From SAR324 cluster bacterium (GTDB lineage: Bacteria > SAR324 > XYD2-FULL-50-16), in assembly GCA_002401295.1 (NCBI GenBank), contig NVSR01000063.1, forward strand, positions 4,775 to 13,197: a stretch of 8,423 nt of DNA, read 5' to 3'. The notes beneath the pieces are model-generated. The model saw only the letters and a list, made by a program, of their open reading frames with translations, had not been told where the DNA came from and did no database searches. The stretch's first letter is position 1; every line of letters starts with the position of its first letter. The position numbers and the translations under genes were made by a program. Of the stretch, positions 1 through 6,146 are shown piece by piece.

Positions 1-831
1 GTTGCCCGAGCTTCTGTCGGTTCGATCTCACCTTTCGCACTTGCCTTCTGGAGATGGACGCTGGCTTTACTTTTGCTACTTCCTTTTAGCTGGAAGCAAT
101 TGCTCAGCCATCGTCGAGTCATTCAAGCAAACTGGAAAGCGCTATTGCTTTTATCTTTTTTCAGTGTGAGTTGCTACAATTCATTCTTATACTTGGGTGC
201 TCAATCAACCACAGCGATTAATATTACCCTGGTTTCTTCCGTTATCCCAGGCAGTACGATTTTTCTAGCCTGGCTGGTCCTGCACACACCGATTAGCAAA
301 GCAAGGATGAGTGGTATATTACTCGCCTTCTTTGGGGTCTTGCTTATTATCATTCAAGGGGATTTTAGCAATCTACGGCAGTTAGTTTTTAATCAGGGGG
401 ATCTCTTGATTGTAGGTGGGGTTATCTGCTGGTCTTTTTACTCTGTTTTATTACAGAAATTTAAAATAGACTTGCCTCCTTTGTGTTTCCTCTCCACACA
501 GATTTTATTGGGGCTGCCTCTGATTCTCCCCTTCTATCTTTGGGAAGTTCAGAAGATTCCACATTTTGAGCTGAATGGAAAGAACTCCACAATATTAATG
601 TTCGTGGCTATTTTCCCCTCCGTCTGTGCCTATCTGGGTTGGAACCAGGGAGTTAAAAAGGTAGGACCCGTCACCGCCTCGATGTTTATTTATCTACTCC
701 CCGTATTTACGGCAATGTTGGCAGTACTTTTTCTAGATGAGCAGTTGTACCCCTTTCACCTTATCGGAGGGCTGGTCATCATCACAGGACTCAGCCTGGC
801 AAATTGGGCAGCTCTCAGAGGCTTGAAGTGA
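1..831 (+). CDS. DMT/EamA-family transporter, 5' end cut off by the window
   Basis: This is an inner-membrane protein of the drug/metabolite transporter superfamily; the substrate cannot be told from sequence. Frame 1 is open from the first base and ends at TGA 829-831, giving 276 visible residues. The visible start, with ISPFALAFWRW, matches the end of TM1 and start of TM2 in EamA proteins, so probably some 20-30 N-terminal residues including TM1 are missing. A run of hydrophobic segments follows, consistent with the two tandem EamA repeats (usual total about 290-300 aa, 10 TM). The second repeat begins near GDLLIVGGVICWSFYSVL and ends with the typical LLPVFTAMLAVLFLDEQL and a final helix IGGLVIITGLSLANW. 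An internal TTG at 73 is not the start, since good family sequence continues upstream of it. It converges with the next gene, separated only by a stem-loop. Family assignment is firm; function is unknown. Confidence 0.9.
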   Translation, partial: VARASVGSISPFALAFWRWTLALLLLLPFSWKQLLSHRRVIQANWKALLLLSFFSVSCYNSFLYLGAQSTTAINITLVSSVIPGSTIFLAWLVLHTPISKARMSGILLAFFGVLLIIIQGDFSNLRQLVFNQGDLLIVGGVICWSFYSVLLQKFKIDLPPLCFLSTQILLGLPLILPFYLWEVQKIPHFELNGKNSTILMFVAIFPSVCAYLGWNQGVKKVGPVTASMFIYLLPVFTAMLAVLFLDEQLYPFHLIGGLVIITGLSLANWAALRGLK

Positions 832-837
832 TTTTTA

Positions 838-857
838 CCCACACAAGGCTGTGTGGG
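838..857. terminator. Stem-loop between convergent genes, likely shared 3' end
   Basis: CCCACACA (838-845), loop AGGC and TGTGTGGG (850-857) form a perfect 8-bp stem. It lies 6 nt after the transporter stop and 7 nt after the tdk stop on the other strand, so it can fold in both transcripts. The run of T (832-836) lies 5' of the stem on the + strand and no U-tract follows the stem directly in either direction, so it is not a textbook intrinsic terminator. A shared 3'-end or termination role is inferred from position and symmetry. Confidence 0.6.
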
Positions 858-864
858 CAGGCGT

Positions 865-1443
865 TTACATTGCTTTTTTCAACGGTTTTTTCCTTTGCCA
901 ACAGCCATAACAGCGCGCTTCATAGATATCCGTCTCCCCAATTTCAACCCTTTCATTACTATCACTTTTTCGATAAGTCATGGTGGCATCGGCACCACAC
1001 TCCACACAAACGGCGGACAATTTGTCGACTCGATTCGCAATGCCCATTGCATAGATAATATTTTCAAAAGGCACACCCGCAAAGTCCATGTCTAAGCCGG
1101 CAATAATCGTTTTTGTATGCTGTTTCCTTAAATAACAAAGTACGTTTTTAAAGCCTTCCTGCTCAAAAAACTGAGCCTCTTCAATCGCCACAATGTCAGG
1201 AAAGCCCTGCCCTCGTTGATTGATAATATCCAAAATATCTTCGACCTGGTTGACAGCGAAGCAAGCTTCTCTGGCTCCCGAGTGAGAGGCAATACTAGTC
1301 TTGGAGTAACGAGAATCAATACTAGGTTTGAAAGAGAGTACCCTCAATTTTGCGTATTTCGCTCTGGTGATTCTCCGGATTAACTCTTCCGTTTTTCCGG
1401 AAAACATGGGGCCACAAATCACTTCTACTTTCATATTTCTCAT
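865..1443 (-). CDS. tdk: Thymidine kinase, type II (TK1-like)
   Basis: This cytosolic enzyme of pyrimidine salvage phosphorylates thymidine to dTMP with ATP. The 192-residue length is normal for bacterial TK1-like enzymes. The P-loop GPMFSGKT is at residues 11-18. The Walker B/catalytic region is IEEAQFF (87-93), with Glu89 in the place of the catalytic Glu and Glu88 where Asp is more usual. GLDMDFAGVPFE (116-127) is the conserved segment before the lid. Four cysteines, C146, C149, C178 and C181, form the structural zinc site. The substrate lasso carries MTYRK (155-159). The stop is TAA (865-867 on the complement). The start is ambiguous: ATG at 1443 or ATG at 1434, three codons on, and neither has a strong Shine-Dalgarno sequence; the shorter form begins MKVEVICGPMFSGKT, closer to the usual family start. 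It appears monocistronic, with no gene for 350-500 bp upstream. Confidence 0.95.
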   Translation of the reverse strand: MRNMKVEVICGPMFSGKTEELIRRITRAKYAKLRVLSFKPSIDSRYSKTSIASHSGAREACFAVNQVEDILDIINQRGQGFPDIVAIEEAQFFEQEGFKNVLCYLRKQHTKTIIAGLDMDFAGVPFENIIYAMGIANRVDKLSAVCVECGADATMTYRKSDSNERVEIGETDIYEARCYGCWQRKKPLKKAM

Positions 1444-1796
1444 TATAGATCTTTACTGATTCACCGATGGTTACAATTTTCAATCTTTACCCAGTAGAGA
1501 CACTCCCCACTGCGAGCTGGTTTTTTACCAGAAACAAAAACTTTCTGAATGTAATACATCTCTCATTTTTCCTACCTTCAATAATCATACTCCTTCACCA
1601 GGAAAAACATTAGAGTACTTTAATAAAAGTTAATCTGTATAAATAACAATATCAGTGTACTTAAAATTTTTATCTTTAAAAAAATAGTCCTAAAGATAAT
1701 TCAACTCTTATTACCTTTATTTTTTGTACAGAAGGAATGAGTTTTCCCTAAAAACGTGAATCTTTCCGGGAATTTTCATTTCAAGGTCAGATCGGG
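1444..1796. other. AT-rich intergenic region with inverted repeats
   Basis: No convincing gene was seen. The stretch is AT-rich compared with its flanks. It holds a perfect 9-bp inverted repeat (1670-1699, listed separately), a short ACTTT/AAAGT hairpin (1617-1630) and a 5-bp CTGGT/ACCAG hairpin (1517-1531). The tdk promoter should lie near 1450-1520 on the complement, but I could not find a convincing -35/-10 pair. Confidence 0.6.
1670..1699. repeat. Perfect 9-bp AT-rich inverted repeat
   Basis: TTATCTTTA (1670-1678) and TAAAGATAA (1691-1699) are perfect inverted copies separated by 12 nt. No U-tract follows on either strand, so it is not a canonical terminator. In such AT-rich sequence a chance origin is possible; a protein-binding site is an alternative. 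Confidence 0.5.
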
Positions 1797-1991
1797 ATGG
1801 GTAGTTTTTCCAGTAAATTCTGGAATCCAGGAAAGGATTTCACTAAAGAGGCCTCATTCAAGCAGGCCATGCAGGGGTTATTTTTTGAGCGGGAACTGGA
1901 AAGGAAAGGACCGGGAGGAGTGAAAATAGATCAACAGCTCTCCATCTTACTCGAATTCATCGGTAATCGGTGGGATATAGACCATTTCTGA
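1797..1991 (+). CDS. Doubtful small ORF, 64 aa, overlapping the fliM 3' end antisense
   Basis: I do not recognise this protein. It starts at ATG 1797 and ends at TGA 1989-1991. A weak Shine-Dalgarno-like AAGG lies about 10 nt upstream. The predicted product is soluble and mixed in charge: a Phe/Trp/Lys-rich start, a central helix-like stretch (roughly residues 20-38, with FFERELERK) and an Ile/Leu-rich C-terminus. The last 14 codons and the stop are antisense to the end of fliM, so that part of its composition is set by fliM. The first 50 codons are free of overlap and look more codon-like than the flanking AT-rich DNA. It could be a genuine small gene, a remnant of a larger one, or chance. 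Confidence 0.3.
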   Translation: MGSFSSKFWNPGKDFTKEASFKQAMQGLFFERELERKGPGGVKIDQQLSILLEFIGNRWDIDHF

Positions 1992-2948
1992 GATTTCCAC
2001 AGCTTGGTTTCCTTTATAAGTCCCCTGGAAGCCCCTGAACTTAGTCACCCCTTCAACCTGAATATCCAGGGGTTTATTAGATTCCTGCTCAATAGGAATA
2101 ATATCCCCTATCTTCAAATTCAAAAAATCATTGACCGTAATTTCTGATTTTCCCAGTTCTACCAGCAGGTTGATTTCTGCTTCATCCAGATTATCCTTAA
2201 AACGATTGGTCCAAACATTATCCGATTCATTCTGATCAGATTGAAAACCAGAATCCAACTTACTCCGGATGGGCTCGATCAAAGAATAGGGGATACAAAC
2301 GGTTAAAGTCATCGGTGCCTTCCCCATCTCCACATCAAAGGTCACGACTACAACTACCTCACTGTGGGGTACAATCGCAACGAACTGCGGGTTAATTTCT
2401 GAGCGAGTATAGGCAATCTGAACGGGGAAAACCGGACGCCAGGCATTCTGCATGTCTTCCAGAGCACTGACGACAACCCGTTTTACGATCTTGGTCTCAA
2501 TGGCCGTAAAGTCACGTCCTTCTGCCTTCACCTCCAGCTCTCCCGTTCCACCGAAAAAGATATCAATCAAGGTAAACACCAGGCGGGTTTCCAATACCAT
2601 GATGGCATTTCCCCTTAGGGGATTCATGCGGAAAAGATTGAGAGACGAAGGAACAGGCAAGGTCTTGAGGAATTCACCAAATTTGATCAATTCAGTGGAG
2701 CGCACACTGATATCCACTACTTTACGCAGCGCTGAAGAAAGAGTCAGACGAAACATTCGCACAAAACGGTCATGGATAATTTCCAGGGTAGGCATACGCC
2801 CACGAATGATTCGATCCTGGCTGGTGAGGTCGTAGGGGATGACGGCATTCTCATCCATATCCGGGAGATCAAAGTCATCATCCATATCCCCGCCGGCGAT
2901 ACCCTTTAACAGCGCATCAACTTCACTTTGGGAAAGTACCTGTGACAT
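1947..2948 (-). CDS. fliM: Flagellar motor switch protein FliM
   Basis: FliM is the middle component of the flagellar C-ring. It binds phospho-CheY to reverse rotation, contacts FliG through its middle domain and FliN through its C-terminus. The 333-residue length is typical. The N-terminal CheY-binding peptide LSQSEVDALL is at residues 5-14, followed by a Gly/Asp-rich linker (16-33). The CheC-like middle domain runs from about 40 to 230 and contains the GGTG loop (133-136) in FFGGTG. The C-terminal SpoA domain covers about 255-326, with EINLLVELGKSEITVNDFLNLKIGDIIPI-type sequence split across 258-286. The start ATG at 2948 has AGGAG at the right distance. No fliL, fliN, fliO or fliP is visible: about 520 bp of noncoding DNA lies upstream and 500 bp separates it from tdk downstream. 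No clear promoter could be read. Confidence 0.96.
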   Translation of the reverse strand: MSQVLSQSEVDALLKGIAGGDMDDDFDLPDMDENAVIPYDLTSQDRIIRGRMPTLEIIHDRFVRMFRLTLSSALRKVVDISVRSTELIKFGEFLKTLPVPSSLNLFRMNPLRGNAIMVLETRLVFTLIDIFFGGTGELEVKAEGRDFTAIETKIVKRVVVSALEDMQNAWRPVFPVQIAYTRSEINPQFVAIVPHSEVVVVVTFDVEMGKAPMTLTVCIPYSLIEPIRSKLDSGFQSDQNESDNVWTNRFKDNLDEAEINLLVELGKSEITVNDFLNLKIGDIIPIEQESNKPLDIQVEGVTKFRGFQGTYKGNQAVEISEMVYIPPITDEFE

Positions 2949-2954
2949 AATCTA

Positions 2955-2959
2955 CTCCT
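2955..2959 (-). promoter_or_regulatory. Ribosome binding site of fliM
   Basis: AGGAG on the complement, 6 nt before the ATG at 2948. This fixes the start and the full CheY-binding N-terminus. Confidence 0.8.
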
Positions 2960-3236
2960 GATCTGGTTCAGCTAGACAACTTATTTTACATAGTAACATT
3001 AACAATTTCCGATGAATGAGGAGAAATTATTATTCCTCCCAATCAAATAATGCAAGATAGTATCCTTTTGTTACTTTATTGTTCAAGGGGTAAGTTGAGT
3101 TTAGCAATTTTTATTACTCATGAGAAGTTGCAGTCAACAAATTCTCAGGATGCTTCCTATTTTTTTTTCTTGGGAAGAGATTTAACCTCTGGCTTTTTTT
3201 TACCCCATACAAAAAGAATTTTCACCTTGATTAAAC

Positions 3237-3259
3237 TTTTTTTCATTCGCTGAAAAAAA
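3237..3259. repeat. 9-bp inverted repeat of poly-T/poly-A type
   Basis: TTTTTTTCA (3237-3245), spacer TTCGC, then TGAAAAAAA (3251-3259): a perfect 9-bp inverted repeat. The stem is almost all A-T, so a transcript hairpin would be weak. In the minus direction it could act late in a transcript, but no gene ends here, so a role in DNA curvature or as a promoter UP-type element is equally possible. Confidence 0.5.
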
Positions 3260-3333
3260 CTTTTCTATGATCAGGAGAAACTACTAAAATCCATTAATGA
3301 ACAATTCCTCAATACCCATACATTAAGGGATAA

Positions 3334-3351
3334 GTTTATATAAATATAAAC
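3334..3351. promoter_or_regulatory. Operator-like palindrome upstream of the P-ATPase promoter
   Basis: GTTTATA (3334-3340), TAAA, TATAAAC (3345-3351): perfect 7-bp arms with a 4-nt spacer, 19 nt before the -35 box of the putative promoter. The size and symmetry fit a dimeric regulator site, but AT-rich sequence makes chance matches likely. The regulator is not identified. Confidence 0.4.
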
Positions 3352-3370
3352 ATTCTTTCTCCCTTTTCAA

Positions 3371-3400
3371 TTGAACCAATCTTGCCGTTTATGGTATAAT
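3371..3400 (+). promoter_or_regulatory. Sigma70-like promoter of the P-ATPase operon
   Basis: The -35 box is TTGAAC (3371-3376) and the -10 box is a perfect TATAAT (3395-3400), with an 18-nt spacer. Transcription would begin near 3407, giving a leader of about 64 nt before the first small gene. The 10-nt palindrome TTCAATTGAA (3366-3375) overlaps the -35 box and could be a repressor site. Confidence 0.7.
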
Positions 3401-3408
3401 TCGCACAA

Positions 3409-3426
3409 CCTTCCACCCCTGGAAGG
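3409..3426 (+). promoter_or_regulatory. Hairpin at the 5' end of the P-ATPase operon leader
   Basis: CCTTCCA (3409-3415), loop CCCC, TGGAAGG (3420-3426): a perfect 7-bp GC-containing stem with a 4-nt loop. It lies within a few bases of the predicted transcription start. It could stabilise the mRNA 5' end or, as DNA, be an operator just downstream of the -10 box. It is too short to be a known riboswitch. Confidence 0.55.
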
Positions 3427-3457
3427 GGACATTAAATCAACCATTCAACCTGCAATC

Positions 3458-3463
3458 AGGAGG
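3458..3463 (+). promoter_or_regulatory. Strong ribosome binding site of the first small gene
   Basis: A perfect AGGAGG followed by a 7-nt spacer (CC-free, all A) before ATG 3471. Its strength argues that the 122-aa protein is genuinely translated and at a good level. Confidence 0.85.
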
Positions 3464-3470
3464 AAAAAAA

Positions 3471-3839
3471 ATGTGGGGTTTAGGCAACAGAGCAATATTA
3501 TTGCTGGGAAATCAGGCGATAAAGCTCTCCTTATATGGAGCAGCTGGTACGATCGCAACATTGAATTCTGGAAAGCTTCTACAGAAAATGAAACCGGGCA
3601 TTGTCGTGACCATGAAAGAAAGCATGGCCTTCAAAGATTGGTTCATGGGGAAGGTGGATAGTCTGAAGGAGGATGTGGAAGACATCACAGCTGAGTCTCT
3701 CCATGAATATTACAAAGAATTGGAAACCAGCTCCGAAGCTTTAGCCAAAGAGAAGGAGATTTGGAGTAAATTAGAAGCACTCATTGCACAGAAAAGTGCA
3801 CCTGTTGAAACCACAACACCTAAGAAAAAAGGGAAATAA
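3471..3839 (+). CDS. Small putative membrane protein, P-ATPase partner (DUF1490/DUF6110-like architecture)
   Basis: This is a 122-residue protein of unproven function. Residues 8-34 are hydrophobic and Gly/Ala-rich (centre LYGAAGTIATL), probably one membrane helix or a membrane-inserted hairpin. Residues 45-108 form a strongly charged helical region with KDWFMGKVDSLKEDVEDI (55-72), likely coiled-coil. The end is a Thr/Pro then Lys-rich tail (KKKGK). The order GAAG helix, then K/E-rich helix with an EDI-AE motif, is what I recall of small proteins encoded next to P-type ATPases, for example mycobacterial PacL1 (DUF1490) beside CtpC, and of DUF6110. This comparison is from memory and not verified by alignment. 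It differs in lacking an acidic/His metal-binding C-terminus and it has no Cys. It leads the operon, has a perfect Shine-Dalgarno sequence, and is separated from the next ATG by 1 nt. A chaperone, scaffold or stabilising role for the ATPase is inferred. Confidence 0.8.
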   Translation: MWGLGNRAILLLGNQAIKLSLYGAAGTIATLNSGKLLQKMKPGIVVTMKESMAFKDWFMGKVDSLKEDVEDITAESLHEYYKELETSSEALAKEKEIWSKLEALIAQKSAPVETTTPKKKGK

Positions 3840-3840
3840 G

Positions 3841-4026
3841 ATGCCTGCTTTGCGACTTTTGACAGCTCTCCGCCCAGCACTCAATGTAGCCTTGGGCGCA
3901 GGCCTAACCTTGGGAACCACCTATATAGGCTCACGATTGAAGGGCAATAAAGAAACAGCCAGTCGCTTAGAGCGAATGGAGCGGATGATTGAAACCTTGG
4001 CCAAGCTAGATGCAAAAGAACAATGA
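3841..4026 (+). CDS. Very small single-pass membrane protein, 61 aa, in the P-ATPase operon
   Basis: No family is recognised. I place the start at ATG 3841, 1 nt after the stop of the previous gene, with GGGAA (3831-3835) as a ribosome binding site. An upstream in-frame ATG at 3784 would add 19 residues that lie wholly inside the previous gene and is less likely. The product has a basic start (R5, R11), one hydrophobic Gly-rich segment about 12-31 with GAGLTLG and a small-residue GxGxxxGxxxxG spacing that favours helix packing in the membrane, then an amphipathic charged helix (32-61, RLERMERMIETLAKL). No Cys or His is present, so metal binding is unlikely. Its stop overlaps the ATPase start as ATGA (4023-4026), indicating translational coupling. 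A role as a small subunit or assembly partner of the ATPase, or of the 122-aa protein, is inferred. Confidence 0.75.
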   Translation: MPALRLLTALRPALNVALGAGLTLGTTYIGSRLKGNKETASRLERMERMIETLAKLDAKEQ

Positions 4027-6080
4027 ATTTTTTTATTGTGCATGAGCTCCCACAGAGACTACGTGTCCGGTTGGAGTTCCCACGGAGTCAGTCTTTTAAT
4101 TTTTCTCCTCTTGAACATAGTCTGGGCAAAGTTCCAGGAGTCCGGGAGTGCAGAATTAACTCACGCCTGAAAACAGCCTTAGTCAAATACAACGGAACGT
4201 TAAGGACAAAAACAGAGCTATTACAACAGTTGCGATCCTATTGCCCGCCCCTCTTCCAAGTCCCAGCCTCTTCTGCAGAGAATTCCTCTGCCCCAGGGAA
4301 AAAAGAAATCTTGATTCAGGGAGGGCTTTTACTTGCCAGTCCTTTAATCCCCAAATCCTTGTGGATTGCTTTAACCCTGAAAAGTACCTTACCCCGTATT
4401 TTTCAAGGGATTCGGGCCTTATTCCAAAAAAAAGTTAATGCCGATGTATTGGATGCCACCTCTATCGGTGTAGCCTTAGGCCTGCGAGATTTTCGCACAG
4501 CGGGAATCATCGCCTATTTATTACGAGTCGGTGAATACCTGGAAGGATGGGCGAAACAAAAATCGAAAGAAAGCTTGTCTACGTTGCTTGAAGACCAAGT
4601 AAAATGGATTTGGGTAATCCAAGAGGGGCAGGAAGTACAAATTCCCAGGCAGCAACTAATTCAGGGAGCTCAAGTTGTAGTCCGAGCAGGCAGTAGTATT
4701 CCTATTGATGGTATCGTCTTAACAGGGGAGGCTTTGGTCAACCAAGCTTCCATGACAGGTGAACCCTTGGCCGTTATGAAACGAAAAGGCAACCATGTTT
4801 ACGCAGGTACTGTGCTGGAAGAAGGTAAATTAGTGATTGAGGCAAATCAGGTTGGGGAAGATACTAGGATCGCTAAAATCATTCAAACTATTGAAGAGTC
4901 GGAAAACCTCAAAGCTCAAGTACAGAGCCGAGCAGAAACTCTAGCTGATCAACTGGTTCCCTACTCTTTCCTTCTCAGTGGCTTGACCTACGCCTTCACT
5001 GGAAATCCCTTACGAGCCGCTTCTGTTCTACTGGTGGACTTTTCTTGCGCAATTAAATTGGCCACACCACTCACAGTCTTGAGCACTATGGTTCGGGCCT
5101 CCCGAGAGGGAGTACTCATTAAAGGTGGTAAGTATTTGGAGATTCTAGCCGAGGCCGATGTTTTTGTTTTTGATAAAACAGGAACGTTAACAAAAGGCAC
5201 CCCCAGAGTCGTTGATATCATTCCTCTAAACGGCTATGAGCGCAACTACCTGCTAAAAAATGTGGCTTGTGTAGAGGAACATTTCCCTCACCCACTAGCT
5301 TCTGCCATTGTACGCAAGGCGGCCGAAGAGGGCCTGACTCACGAGGAAAATCATACGGAAGTCAAACACATTATGGCCCATGGACTGGAATCAAGTATTG
5401 AGGGCAAACAGATCTTAATCGGGAGCCGACACTTCCTTGAAGAGGACAGTCATATCTCCATGGAGGTAGGAAAAGAAGAGATCCGTGCGCTGGAGCAAGC
5501 CGGACAGAGTTTACTTTATGTTGCCATTGGTGGCCAACTCGTAGGCCTGGTAGCGATTGAAGACCCCATTCGCCCCGAAGCCAAGACATTCCTGGTCAAG
5601 CTCCACGAAAAGGGAATCAAGAAAACTATGATGCTAACGGGGGACCAGGAAACAACCGCGCACCAAGTTGCCCAGCAATTGGTGATTTCTGACTATCGAG
5701 CACAACTGCTGCCAGAAGATAAAATCGAGATCATTCGCTCCCTCCAACGCGAAGGACATATCGTAGCGATGGTGGGTGACGGCATGAATGATTCCCCCGC
5801 ACTTTCTTATGCCGATGTGGGAATTTCACTGCAGCAGTCCTCAGATATAGCCAAAGAAACCAGCAATGTTTTGTTAATGAATAACGACCTCAATGAAATG
5901 ATTAAGGCTATTCAGCTATCCCGTAGGGGCATGAGTCGTATCAATCAGAATTACCGGTATATCATGGGGATCAATTCCTCATTGATCCTTTTAGGATTAT
6001 TGGGAATCACACCTCCTATCTTCTCTGCTTTCGTCCATAATGCTACTACGGTTATGGTGGCGGCCAACGCTATGCGCTAG
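4023..6080 (+). CDS. P1B-type metal-transporting ATPase, CtpC-like group
   Basis: This inner-membrane pump is energised by ATP through an aspartyl-phosphate intermediate and probably exports a transition metal. It has 685 residues. An N-terminal HMA-like ferredoxin fold (1-70, beginning HELPQRLRVRL) lacks the CxxC metal-binding pair. Putative TM helices lie at about 97-132, 143-168 and 311-337. The actuator loop has TGEP (245-248). The TM6 ion-site motif is SCAIKLATP (341-349) instead of the CPC of Cu and Zn/Cd pumps. The phosphorylation motif is DKTGTLT (384-390), the P1B-specific HP is H423-P424, TGD is 539-541 and GDGMND is 585-590. The last helices end with HNATTVMVAANAMR (672-685). The S-C-A-x-K motif plus the HN..T tail resemble what I recall of the mycobacterial CtpC group, for which Mn and Zn have both been proposed, so the metal is left open. 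It is coupled to the upstream gene by ATGA. No regulator gene is adjacent. Confidence 0.93.
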   Translation: MNFFIVHELPQRLRVRLEFPRSQSFNFSPLEHSLGKVPGVRECRINSRLKTALVKYNGTLRTKTELLQQLRSYCPPLFQVPASSAENSSAPGKKEILIQGGLLLASPLIPKSLWIALTLKSTLPRIFQGIRALFQKKVNADVLDATSIGVALGLRDFRTAGIIAYLLRVGEYLEGWAKQKSKESLSTLLEDQVKWIWVIQEGQEVQIPRQQLIQGAQVVVRAGSSIPIDGIVLTGEALVNQASMTGEPLAVMKRKGNHVYAGTVLEEGKLVIEANQVGEDTRIAKIIQTIEESENLKAQVQSRAETLADQLVPYSFLLSGLTYAFTGNPLRAASVLLVDFSCAIKLATPLTVLSTMVRASREGVLIKGGKYLEILAEADVFVFDKTGTLTKGTPRVVDIIPLNGYERNYLLKNVACVEEHFPHPLASAIVRKAAEEGLTHEENHTEVKHIMAHGLESSIEGKQILIGSRHFLEEDSHISMEVGKEEIRALEQAGQSLLYVAIGGQLVGLVAIEDPIRPEAKTFLVKLHEKGIKKTMMLTGDQETTAHQVAQQLVISDYRAQLLPEDKIEIIRSLQREGHIVAMVGDGMNDSPALSYADVGISLQQSSDIAKETSNVLLMNNDLNEMIKAIQLSRRGMSRINQNYRYIMGINSSLILLGLLGITPPIFSAFVHNATTVMVAANAMR

Positions 6081-6146
6081 GGAGAATTCAGCAGATCAAT
6101 ATTTCTCAATTCTTTTTATCCATTAGACGTATTCCTTCGGGATTGT

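Larger units (their letters stand above)
2949..3470. other. Long divergent intergenic region, fliM / P-ATPase operon
   Basis: This 522-bp stretch is rich in A and T homopolymers and lies between divergent genes. I see no gene here; a 67-codon ORF at 3050-3253 is low-complexity and was rejected. It contains a 9-bp inverted repeat (3237-3259), an 18-nt palindromic element (3334-3351), a sigma70-like promoter (3371-3400) with a small palindrome over the -35 box, and a 5'-UTR hairpin (3409-3426). The cluster of symmetric sites in front of a metal-type ATPase operon suggests regulated transcription. Confidence 0.6.

Noticed and set aside
804..1095. Two + strand ORFs (84 and 80 codons) over the tdk 3' end
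   Set aside because: Both are antisense shadows of the well-supported tdk gene.
1808..1825. TTCCAG/CTGGAA hairpin as a fliM terminator
   Set aside because: 6-bp stem followed on the minus strand by A and not U, more than 120 nt past the stop; not convincing.
2452..2835. 127-codon + strand ORF
   Set aside because: Antisense shadow of fliM, Arg/Ser-rich with no start signal.
3018..3038. GAGGA/TCCTC hairpin upstream of fliM
   Set aside because: Only 5 bp with an 11-nt AT-rich loop; weak and likely by chance.
3050..3253. 67-codon ORF on the + strand
   Set aside because: Low-complexity, Phe/Leu-rich product from T-runs, no ribosome binding site, and it lies in an AT-rich regulatory region.
3371..3661. 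96-codon ORF overlapping the start of the 122-aa gene
   Set aside because: It begins at a TTG inside the -35 box and runs through the promoter and leader in another frame; the strong AGGAGG serves ATG 3471.
3784..3840. 19-residue N-terminal extension of the 61-aa protein
   Set aside because: It lies entirely inside the preceding gene and gives a His/Lys/Leu-rich stretch unlike the rest; ATG 3841 has its own GGGAA site.
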